Position numbers and translations under genes: made by a program. Source: Lentisphaeria bacterium UBA7640 (GTDB taxonomy: Bacteria; Verrucomicrobiota; Lentisphaeria; Victivallales; Victivallaceae). Taken from it: a stretch of DNA of 15,031 bases. A model generated the notes under the pieces. That model was not told the origin of the DNA. It saw nothing but the letters and a program-made list of their open reading frames with translations, and ran no database searches. This document shows, in pieces, positions 6,643-13,751 of this stretch; position 1 is the first letter of the stretch; each line of letters begins with the position of its first letter. The DNA lies in NCBI GenBank assembly GCA_002483765.1, contig DLIO01000047.1, forward strand, positions 1 through 15,031. The letters run 5' to 3'.

Positions 6643-7935
6643 GTGAAAGAGATAAAAATTGGAATCATCGGATTTGGAACGGTTGGCGCGGGGGTCGCTG
6701 CCAATCTATTAGAACACAGTGAAATGATTGCCGCGCGCACCGGTGTAAAACTGGCTTTGGCAGGAATTGCTGATATTGATATCAAACGTGACCGCGGTGT
6801 CAATGTCCCCAAATGGCTTTTGACTACTGATTCGACCGAACTAATCATGAAATCTGATATTGTGGTTGAATTAATTGGTGGCACGACCATCGCAAAAACC
6901 CTTATCCTCACTGCCCTCAATAATGGTAAATCAGTAGTCACCGCTAACAAAGCGTTGTTGGCCAAACATGGCGAAGAGCTATTCGCTGCCGCCGAAAAAT
7001 TTGGTGCCGAAATTTTTTATGAAGCCAGTGTGGCTGGTGGTATTCCGATTATCAAAGCGTTGCGTGAAGGATTAGCAGGTAATCGTATCAATAAAATTTA
7101 TGGCATATTGAACGGAACCTGTAATTATATTTTGACGCGCATGGAGCGCGAAGGGCTGGATTTCGAACCAATTCTCGAAGACGCTCAGAATCTTGGTTAC
7201 GCCGAAGCTGAGCCTTCTTTGGATATTGATGGCTTTGATACCGCCCACAAAACTACGATTTTAGCCTCACTAGCTTATGGTAAATGGTTTGGCATGGACC
7301 CGCTCCACGTCGAAGGTATTCGTGGCATTTCGCTGACCGATTTACGTTACGCTGATGAACTGGGTTACCGTATCAAATTGCTCGGAATTATTAAACAAAA
7401 TGACGATAAAGATATTGAAATCCGTGTTCACCCAGCGCTAATTCGTAAGGATGCGTTGCTGGCGGACGTGTCAGAGGTTTTTAATGCGGTTATGGTCAAT
7501 GGCGATTATGTCGGCGATACCATGTTTTACGGTCGCGGCGCGGGACGCGAAGCGACTGCCAGCGCAGTAGTCAGCGATATTATTGATATTGCTCGCAACC
7601 TCGCAGCAAAATGCCCAGGACGTTTGCCGGCATTCCGTGCCGGAAAATTATACCGCAATATTCTAGCGATAGATGACACTTTCAACCGCTATTACTTGCG
7701 CGTTCAGGTGAAAGATGTGCCTGGGGTAATTGCTAAAATATCGGCAGTTCTGGGTAACAAGGAGATCAGTATCTCTAGTTTCATTCAGAAAGAGGGACAA
7801 TCGCAGGATAATGTTTCCTTGATGATTCTTACCCATCAAGCTCAAGAAAAACTGCTCAAGGCGGCCATCCACGAAATAGAACAGATGGACGAAGTGAGCG
7901 AAGATGTGAAAATTTTTAGGATTGAGGATATTTAA
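6643..7935 (+). CDS. hom: Homoserine dehydrogenase with C-terminal ACT domain
   Basis: A 430-residue enzyme reducing aspartate-semialdehyde to homoserine with NAD(P)H, the branch point to threonine and methionine. Seen: the Rossmann motif GIIGFGTVGAGV (7-18), TANKALLA (100-107), the conserved YEASVAGGIPIIKALREGLAGN stretch (126-147), LNGTCNYIL (156-163), and the catalytic region DIDGFDTAHK with K203. The last 85 or so residues (YYLRVQVKDVPGVIAKIS onward) form an ACT domain, which in this family usually senses threonine. The GTG start at 6643 gives MKEIKIGIIGFG, the usual N-terminus, with AAGGA 8 nt upstream. The aspartate kinase follows after 4 nt, so the first and third steps of the aspartate pathway are coexpressed; the semialdehyde dehydrogenase is not in the window. 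Confidence 0.96.
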   Translation: MKEIKIGIIGFGTVGAGVAANLLEHSEMIAARTGVKLALAGIADIDIKRDRGVNVPKWLLTTDSTELIMKSDIVVELIGGTTIAKTLILTALNNGKSVVTANKALLAKHGEELFAAAEKFGAEIFYEASVAGGIPIIKALREGLAGNRINKIYGILNGTCNYILTRMEREGLDFEPILEDAQNLGYAEAEPSLDIDGFDTAHKTTILASLAYGKWFGMDPLHVEGIRGISLTDLRYADELGYRIKLLGIIKQNDDKDIEIRVHPALIRKDALLADVSEVFNAVMVNGDYVGDTMFYGRGAGREATASAVVSDIIDIARNLAAKCPGRLPAFRAGKLYRNILAIDDTFNRYYLRVQVKDVPGVIAKISAVLGNKEISISSFIQKEGQSQDNVSLMILTHQAQEKLLKAAIHEIEQMDEVSEDVKIFRIEDI

Positions 7936-7939
7936 AAAG

Positions 7940-9343
7940 ATGAGTGTAGGCAACCATACTGTTGAGAAGATCGGCGGAACCTCGATGGCTTGTTTCGGCG
8001 ACTTGATGAAAAATATTATCATCGGGAACCGCAAACCAGCTGAATATTATAACCGTATTTTTGTGGTCTCAGCTTATGCTGGCATCACTAACTTCCTTTT
8101 GGAAGACAAAAAAACTGGACAACCTGGAATTTACGGCGAATTTGCTGAAGACGGTGCTTGGCAGGAATCTTTGGAAAAAACCCGCGCTAAAATGATTGAG
8201 TACAATCGTTCATTCGAAAGCCTCGGGCTAGATCAAATCATCGCAGATAAATTCGTTAACGAACGCATGGATGGCATTAAATCATGTCTGGAGGACCTAC
8301 AGCAACTACGCACTTTCGGTCATTTCCAACCTCAGGATTACCTCCCTGCAACGCGTGAATTTCTGAGCGCGGTTGGAGAAGCACACAGCGCGTTCAACTC
8401 CGTCAAAATTCTCAATAAAAAAGGAATTAACGCTGTTTTTGTTGATTTATCAGGTTGGCGTGAGAGCATTGCTGGATCTATTGAAGAAAACATCGAACGC
8501 AATCTCAGTCATCTTGATTTTAGTTCCTGTCTACCGATTGTCACCGGTTACGCCAAGTGTATTGAAGGAATTATGAATAAATTTGACCGTGGTTACAGTG
8601 AAATTACTTTCAGTAAAATTGCAGTAGTGACCAACGCTCGCGAAGGAATTATTCACAAAGAATATCACCTCAGCACCGGCGATCCCAAATTGATCGGAGT
8701 TGACAAAGTAAAAATAATTGGCAATACTAACTTTGACATTGCTGATCAACTCGCAGATATGGCAATGGAAGCGATTCATCCACGTGCTGCTAAAGAGATG
8801 GAGTTGTCCAATATTCATATTCGGGTTAAAAATGCATTTGATCCGGAACACCCCGGCACATTGATCTCCAAAGATTATATCTCGCCAGAACCGCGCGTCG
8901 AAATGATTTGTGGACGGCAGGATATCGTGGGCATTGAACTCTTTGACCCGGAAATGGTCGGCCAGAGCGGTTATGACTATAGAGTTTTGGCATCTTTTGC
9001 CAAGGCAAGAATCAGTTATATTGCCAAAAACACCAATGCTAATACAATAACTCATTTTGTGGCTAAAAAGCATAAAAATCTTGAAAAATGTATCGCGGAA
9101 CTGAGGAGTAATTTCCCCGGAGCACGGATTTCAATTTATGAAGTTGCAATCGTTTCGGTGATCGGTTCCAATATGAGAATCCCAGGATTTCTATCGCGCG
9201 CTGCTAAAGCACTGGCCGATAACAATATTAATATCCTAGCGTTGGATCAGTGTCTGCGCCAGGTCAACATGCAGTTTATGATCGAACATAAACATTTCGA
9301 GACGGCGCAAATAGTGCTCCATCGCGAATTTGTCGAAAAATAA
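7940..9343 (+). CDS. lysC: Aspartate kinase, ectoine-type (Ask_Ect-like)
   Basis: A 467-residue aspartokinase phosphorylating aspartate with ATP, the first step toward lysine, threonine, methionine and ectoine. The N-terminus HTVEKIGGTSM (6-16), then NRIFVVSAYAGITNFLLEDKKTG (about 35-57), FDRGYSEITFSKIAVVTNAREGI and KEYHLSTGDPKLIG recall, from memory, the aspartokinases encoded in ectoine clusters rather than ordinary LysC. Two ACT-like segments close the protein (SYIAKNTNANTITHFV and VAIVSVIGSNM...FLSRAAKAL). ATG 7940 is chosen over an upstream in-frame TTG at 7922 because it fits the family N-terminus; only GAGG 12 nt away precedes it, so coupling to hom (4-nt gap) probably helps. No ectABC genes are nearby, and the pairing with hom suggests general aspartate-pathway duty. 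Confidence 0.92.
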   Translation: MSVGNHTVEKIGGTSMACFGDLMKNIIIGNRKPAEYYNRIFVVSAYAGITNFLLEDKKTGQPGIYGEFAEDGAWQESLEKTRAKMIEYNRSFESLGLDQIIADKFVNERMDGIKSCLEDLQQLRTFGHFQPQDYLPATREFLSAVGEAHSAFNSVKILNKKGINAVFVDLSGWRESIAGSIEENIERNLSHLDFSSCLPIVTGYAKCIEGIMNKFDRGYSEITFSKIAVVTNAREGIIHKEYHLSTGDPKLIGVDKVKIIGNTNFDIADQLADMAMEAIHPRAAKEMELSNIHIRVKNAFDPEHPGTLISKDYISPEPRVEMICGRQDIVGIELFDPEMVGQSGYDYRVLASFAKARISYIAKNTNANTITHFVAKKHKNLEKCIAELRSNFPGARISIYEVAIVSVIGSNMRIPGFLSRAAKALADNNINILALDQCLRQVNMQFMIEHKHFETAQIVLHREFVEK

Positions 9344-9352
9344 AGCAGGATT

Positions 9353-10189
9353 ATGAAAAAAATTTTACGTTTAACAGCTCTCTTCATGTTACTGGCAATC
9401 GCGTTAAGTGGTTGCCAGTCGATGGAGTTTTATCAGGAACGCGCGGTCAATCGCGCTCGTACTTACCTGTTGAAAGAGTGCCGGACTCTAACCCTAGAAC
9501 AGCGCGAATACGTAAAATTCAATAAACCTTTGATCATGTCGGAATCTATTCTTGGCAAACCATCGCCGCATAACAGCAGTACCGCCGACTCGCATGTTGT
9601 GCATTTTTGTATAACGTGGGCGATCCCTGAACAGGAAGAGCTTTACATGGTTTATGGTGTCAGTAGTGGTACGATGAGAATGTGGTTTCCTGAACGGCTA
9701 ATTATTAAAAACTTCATTAACCCCAAACCGTTAGAAAAAGCAATAACTGATGGTCGTAATTACGTGTTGCAAACTTTGTTGCTGTTGCCACGCGCCGACG
9801 TCAACCGTATCCGTTTCAGCAATCCGAAAGTTGAAGAAACCCGCTACGAACTGAATTTGACGCCGGAAGGGAAAAAAACTACGCCAGAACAGTTGGCTGC
9901 GTTGAAGAAACTTTCCCAATATTCATTAATTTGGGATGATATCGAAGGCCCCGGAAAAACATTGGTAATCGGTATGGGCGATCCGCATCAAGGAAGCTGG
10001 CGACCATTTTCAAGCATCAATATAACACCTGAGATGTTACAAAAACTCGCGATTTCCGAGCAGGAAAAACCTTTGACGCCTGAAGATGAACTATTGGAAG
10101 TCAAAGAGGTTAAGAAAGAAGAGCCCAAAACCGAGATCGAAAGATTACTGGAATCCTTAAGCACCCAGAATGAGAGTGAGTCGAAATGA
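9353..10189 (+). CDS. Predicted lipoprotein of unknown function
   Basis: A 278-residue protein I do not recognise. It begins with a lipoprotein signal: MKKILRLTA, a hydrophobic stretch, then the lipobox LSGC with the acylated cysteine at residue 21. The mature part is soluble-looking, with no further membrane segment; residues about 235-278 are rich in Glu and Lys and probably flexible. GCAGGA ends only 2 nt before ATG 9353, a tight ribosome site. It starts 9 nt after the aspartokinase stop and overlaps yicC by ATGA, so it belongs to the operon. Nothing suggests a metabolic role; it is presumably membrane-anchored in the periplasm. A lineage-specific lipoprotein is the safest description. Confidence 0.85.
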   Translation: MKKILRLTALFMLLAIALSGCQSMEFYQERAVNRARTYLLKECRTLTLEQREYVKFNKPLIMSESILGKPSPHNSSTADSHVVHFCITWAIPEQEELYMVYGVSSGTMRMWFPERLIIKNFINPKPLEKAITDGRNYVLQTLLLLPRADVNRIRFSNPKVEETRYELNLTPEGKKTTPEQLAALKKLSQYSLIWDDIEGPGKTLVIGMGDPHQGSWRPFSSINITPEMLQKLAISEQEKPLTPEDELLEVKEVKKEEPKTEIERLLESLSTQNESESK

Positions 10190-11067
10190 AAAGCATGACT
10201 GGATTTGGCGGTAGCAGCGCCACGCTTCCAAATTCAGAATTTGGATTTACGGTTGAGCTGTCATCTGTAAATCGCAAACAGCTGGAGATTCGCTCTTCAC
10301 TGCCGCCAGAACTCGCATCATGCGAGCCAATTCTCCGCGCTATGATCAGTGAAAAAATGAGCCGTGGCGCCATCAATTTGCGCGTCGGCATCAATGGTAC
10401 CGAAAACCCGTTGTCACATCCCAAAGTTAACCACAAATATGTAATAGAACTGATCGAACAATTTCGCGCCATACAGGCTGAAAGCGGTATTGCTGGCGAA
10501 ATTGAGCTCCAACATCTGGTCGCGTTACCCGGAGTAGTCGAGGATGCGCCACCAGCAACAATTCCAACTGAAATTGAAGATTTATTGTGTGAAGCCGTTG
10601 CTCAAGCGTTAAACAATCTGATTGCAATGCGCGAAGCGGAAGGTGAAATATTGCGGCAGAGCTTTATCGAACGCGTCACACTTTTGGAAGAGTTGACTGC
10701 ACAGCTTGAGCCGATGGTCGCTACTTTGCCCGAAATGATGTACGAAAAACTATTAACCCGCCTCAAAGCCTGCGGACTAGAACTCGATTATAGCGACGAA
10801 AGAGTGATTAAGGAGTTGGTGATTTATTCTGATAAAGTGGATGTTTCGGAAGAACTAACGCGACTAAAAAGCCATTTTATCCAATTCCGTAACTTTCTTG
10901 ATAGCGATGAACCACAAGGTCGCAGTATGGATTTTTTAATGCAAGAGATGTTTCGAGAAATTAATACGCTAGGTAATAAAGCTGGTTGTGGCTCCGCGAC
11001 TCCGATTTTGGTGCGATTCAAAAGTGAATTAGAGAAGACCCGCGAACAACTTCAAAATATCGAATAG
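10186..11067 (+). CDS. yicC: YicC family endoribonuclease
   Basis: A 293-residue YicC-family protein, usual length. The hallmark N-terminus MKSMTGFG, the NRKQLEIRSSLPPEL segment (about 30-44) and the conserved C-terminus FLMQEMFREINTLGNKAGC...LEKTREQLQNIE are all present. E. coli YicC is an endoribonuclease implicated in small-RNA decay and stationary-phase survival; the same activity is inferred here. ATG 10186 overlaps the lipoprotein stop (ATGA), indicating translational coupling. The stop is followed after 6 nt by the 55-bp palindrome, so the 3' end of this message segment would be strongly structured. Confidence 0.95.
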   Translation: MKSMTGFGGSSATLPNSEFGFTVELSSVNRKQLEIRSSLPPELASCEPILRAMISEKMSRGAINLRVGINGTENPLSHPKVNHKYVIELIEQFRAIQAESGIAGEIELQHLVALPGVVEDAPPATIPTEIEDLLCEAVAQALNNLIAMREAEGEILRQSFIERVTLLEELTAQLEPMVATLPEMMYEKLLTRLKACGLELDYSDERVIKELVIYSDKVDVSEELTRLKSHFIQFRNFLDSDEPQGRSMDFLMQEMFREINTLGNKAGCGSATPILVRFKSELEKTREQLQNIE

Positions 11068-11073
11068 ATGTAA

Positions 11074-11128
11074 CTCGCGGCTTAATGTTCACGCGCGCAT
11101 AATGCGCGCGCGAACATTAAGCCACGAG
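11074..11128. repeat. Palindrome copy 3, 55-bp long inverted repeat
   Basis: Arms of 27 bp (11074-11100 and 11102-11128) surround a single A at 11101 with only two mismatches. The 19-bp core at 11092-11110 is identical to copies 1 and 2. The outer arms (GGCTTAATGTTC on the left, its complement on the right) differ in sequence from the AATT arms of the other copies yet pair as well. It fills most of the 88-bp space between yicC and cysE. No T-run follows, so it may be an RNA stability or attenuation hairpin, or a DNA site, rather than a classical terminator. Confidence 0.97.
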
Positions 11129-11145
11129 TTTATCCCTTTAAACAT

Positions 11146-11150
11146 GGAGA
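11146..11150 (+). promoter_or_regulatory. Ribosome binding site setting the cysE start
   Basis: GGAGA lies 5 nt before ATG 11156. Two upstream in-frame ATGs (11102, inside the palindrome, and 11144, overlapping this site) lack one of their own. Confidence 0.75.
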
Positions 11151-11155
11151 ATTTT

Positions 11156-12094
11156 ATGGCAAATCATAGATTAAAAGATCAACCGCATCTGTCGGACAAA
11201 ACATTGATGTCGTTAGTTGGAAGATTATGCGACACCTATCAAGACAAGATCGGTATTAATCACGCTGAAAGTTGCGACTTACCCCGTAACGATGAAATTA
11301 TTTTATTGGTAAAGAAACTTAACGAAATTATTTTCCCAGGATTCTCGTTCAGTGCCAACTACTCGCTCGCTAGCATGCCTTATCATGTTGGACATTTGTT
11401 AACCGAACTACATTCATTACTGCTCGACTTAATGGTCCGCGCGTGCTGTTTTGATTGCCCTGAACATGGCAACAAAGACTGCGACGTTGGCGATCGTTGT
11501 GAAAAATCAGCAGCAATACTTCTGGATAGCCTGCCCGAACTACGCGAAAGCATGAAGCTGGATATTGAGGCGGCTTATGCCGGTGATCCTGCAGCAGTCT
11601 CCATTAATGAAGTGATATTGAGTTATCCAGGATTACGGACGATTATCATTCAACGCTTCGCCCATTTAATGTATCATGAAGGGATCCCACTTCTGCCGCG
11701 CATGTTAACTGAACATGCCCACAGCCAAACTGGAATTGACATCCATCCCGGCGCACACCTCGGCAAAGGGATTTTCATTGACCACGGCACCGGCGTCGTT
11801 ATTGGCGAAACCACTCACATTGGTGATAATGCTAAAATCTATCAAGGAGTAACCCTTGGCGCGCTGAGTTTTCCCAAAGACTCTAGTGGTCTCATTATCA
11901 AAGGGAAAAAACGTCACCCAACACTCGAAGATAACGTGACTATTTATGCCGGCGCCAGCGTCTTAGGCAATATTGTGATTGGCAAGAATTCAATCATCGG
12001 GGGCAACGTTTGGCTTACGGAAAGCCTGCCACCCAATACTCGGATCATGATTTCTCCGCCAGAACAAAGAATCCGTACCAAAGAACAACATTGA
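11156..12094 (+). CDS. cysE: Serine O-acetyltransferase
   Basis: A 312-residue enzyme making O-acetylserine from serine and acetyl-CoA, the first step of cysteine synthesis. The C-terminal half is a left-handed beta-helix of hexapeptide repeats. D195 (GIDIHPGA) and H210 (FIDHGTG) sit 15 apart, matching the catalytic Asp143/His158 of E. coli CysE, and VIGETTHIGDNAKIYQGVTLGALSF follows. The N-terminal 130 residues are longer than in short-form CysE and contain a cysteine cluster: C97, C98, C101, C109 and C115. This resembles the longer EpsC-type enzymes. ATG 11156 is chosen for its GGAGA site; the longer reading would begin inside the palindrome. yggS follows after 10 nt. Confidence 0.94.
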   Translation: MANHRLKDQPHLSDKTLMSLVGRLCDTYQDKIGINHAESCDLPRNDEIILLVKKLNEIIFPGFSFSANYSLASMPYHVGHLLTELHSLLLDLMVRACCFDCPEHGNKDCDVGDRCEKSAAILLDSLPELRESMKLDIEAAYAGDPAAVSINEVILSYPGLRTIIIQRFAHLMYHEGIPLLPRMLTEHAHSQTGIDIHPGAHLGKGIFIDHGTGVVIGETTHIGDNAKIYQGVTLGALSFPKDSSGLIIKGKKRHPTLEDNVTIYAGASVLGNIVIGKNSIIGGNVWLTESLPPNTRIMISPPEQRIRTKEQH

Positions 12095-12104
12095 GCGTGT
12101 CGTG

Positions 12105-12803
12105 ATGTCTGAATATCTCGTAAGACAACTTGAGGAGGTGCGCACTGCGGTAAAAAATGCCACTTTAAACGCAGAACGACCGCCCGATTCGGCAAAGCTA
12201 ATCGCAGTTAGCAAAACATTCCCAGTCGAGGATATTTTGGCTGCGTTCCATGCCGGACAGCTTCATTTTGGGGAAAACAAAGCCCAAGAGTTGGAGCAAA
12301 AAGCCCCGTTATTACCGAAGGAGATTGAGTGGCATTTTATTGGCCATATCCAGAGTAATAAAAGTGCAAAAGTCCTGCAATATGCTTCATGGATTCATTC
12401 CGTTAACTCGCTTAAATTATTAAAAAGACTCGAGCGGCAAGCTGGCGAACTAGGAAAACGGCCGAATATTTTATTGGAAGTTAATATTTCTGGAGAAACC
12501 AATAAAACTGGCGCAACTGTCGCTAACACTGAAACCATGCTCAAAACCGCCGTAAAATGTAAAAACTTGCGCGTGGTCGGACTAATGACCATGCCACCTT
12601 TCGATGCCAGCACCGAGGAGTTGCACCGTATTTTTTCGGCCCTGCGCGTATTACGCGACGATTGGCAGAAAAAATATGAAATTGAACTGCCGGAACTGTC
12701 AATGGGAATGAGCGGAGATTTTATAACAGCAATCGCTGAAGGTTCAACCATGGTGCGAATTGGCACCGCAATTTTTGGAAAAAGAGATTATGACAAAACC
12801 TGA
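12105..12803 (+). CDS. yggS: YggS family PLP-binding homeostasis protein
   Basis: A 232-residue member of the YggS/PROSC/YBL036C family, a single-domain alanine-racemase-like TIM barrel that binds pyridoxal phosphate and maintains B6 and amino-acid balance without a known catalytic role. Seen: LIAVSKTF with the PLP lysine K37, HFGENKAQE, WHFIGHIQSNK, SVNSLKLL, and the phosphate-binding end SMGMSGDFITAIAEGSTMVRIGTAIFG. ATG 12105 is taken; an immediately preceding GTG at 12102 is equally open. There is no strong ribosome site, consistent with readthrough from cysE 10 nt upstream. The 3' end overlaps panE by 14 nt. Confidence 0.95.
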   Translation: MSEYLVRQLEEVRTAVKNATLNAERPPDSAKLIAVSKTFPVEDILAAFHAGQLHFGENKAQELEQKAPLLPKEIEWHFIGHIQSNKSAKVLQYASWIHSVNSLKLLKRLERQAGELGKRPNILLEVNISGETNKTGATVANTETMLKTAVKCKNLRVVGLMTMPPFDASTEELHRIFSALRVLRDDWQKKYEIELPELSMGMSGDFITAIAEGSTMVRIGTAIFGKRDYDKT

Positions 12804-13740
12804 TAAATTAAATATTTTGATATTCGGCGCCGGCGCTATCGGCGCATATTTCGGCGGCCGACTCGCTCAAAGTGGCTGTGCCAACGTCGCGGCAGTTTGT
12901 CGTTCAGACTATGAAGCAGTAAAGAACCATGGCTTTAAAATTAAAAGTATTGATGGTGATTTTGAGTTTATGCCAGACGGCGTATATCGTTCAGCGACTG
13001 AATATCCAACAAAACCGGACTTGCTCATCGTCGCCACCAAAGTATTGCCGAATATAAACACCGCAAAGATGATTGCGCCAGTGGTCGGTAAAGATACCAC
13101 CATTATGCTGATTCAAAACGGTTTAGGAATGGAAGAGGAGATGCATACGGCATTTCCAAACAATGACCTTATCGGCGCAATCGCGTATATCGGCGTCTGC
13201 CGGACTGGTAGTGGAACTATCGATCATCAAGGCGGCGGTAAAATCGCAATAGGATGTTTTCCCGATGGCACATCGCCGCTGTTGCAACGCTTAATTGAAG
13301 CATGGCTTGCCACTAAAGTTGATTGCAGAATAAGTGATGACATTATCAAAGATCGCTGGAGCAAATTGGTGTGGAATGCCCCATACAATCCAATTTCAAT
13401 TTTAGCCGGAGGGGTCGATACGGGAATTATCTCTAAAGATCCGCTACTGGATCAACTCTGCGCAGACGTGATGCAAGAGGTCTGCGTTGTCGCCAAAGTT
13501 TGCGGTAAAGAACTGCCTGCGGATATTATTGAAAAAAATATCGCGTACACGCATGATTTTCCTCCTTACAAAACCAGTATGCTGACTGATTATGAAAACA
13601 ACCGCGCCCTCGAAGTTGAAGCCATTCTGGGCTCAATCATCAGTCGCGCCCAAGAAAAAAATCTCGTAATCCCTAGATTACAAACTATTTACACCTTATT
13701 GAAATCCGTCGATAAATACAAAAAAATAAAAACACACTAA
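12790..13740 (+). CDS. panE: 2-dehydropantoate 2-reductase (ketopantoate reductase)
   Basis: A 316-residue ApbA/PanE-family reductase; it reduces ketopantoate to pantoate with NADPH for coenzyme A synthesis. Seen: the Rossmann motif GAGAIGAYFGG (13-23), IQNGLG (108-113), and KDRWSKLVWNAPYNPIS with the catalytic lysine K192 and asparagines N196 and N200. The C-terminal helical domain contains EVEAILGSIISRAQEKNLVIPRLQTIY, as usual for the family. The start at 12790 gives the normal short lead before the Rossmann motif and has GGAAAAAGAGA upstream; the longer reading from 12760 adds ten residues inside yggS. The family includes paralogues acting on other 2-keto acids, so the exact substrate is probable rather than certain. 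panB and panC are not in the window. Confidence 0.92.
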   Translation: MTKPDKLNILIFGAGAIGAYFGGRLAQSGCANVAAVCRSDYEAVKNHGFKIKSIDGDFEFMPDGVYRSATEYPTKPDLLIVATKVLPNINTAKMIAPVVGKDTTIMLIQNGLGMEEEMHTAFPNNDLIGAIAYIGVCRTGSGTIDHQGGGKIAIGCFPDGTSPLLQRLIEAWLATKVDCRISDDIIKDRWSKLVWNAPYNPISILAGGVDTGIISKDPLLDQLCADVMQEVCVVAKVCGKELPADIIEKNIAYTHDFPPYKTSMLTDYENNRALEVEAILGSIISRAQEKNLVIPRLQTIYTLLKSVDKYKKIKTH

Positions 13741-13751
13741 ATTGCTATATT

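Noticed and set aside
11074..11128. Classical rho-independent terminator after yicC
   Set aside because: The stem is far longer than usual, is symmetric on both strands and lacks a T-run on either side.
11102..11155. Upstream extension of cysE beginning in the palindrome
   Set aside because: The ATG at 11102 is part of the conserved 19-bp core and has no ribosome site; ATG 11156 has GGAGA at 5 nt.
12760..12789. Longer panE reading from ATG 12760
   Set aside because: It would add ten residues deep inside yggS ahead of a Rossmann motif that normally lies close to the N-terminus.
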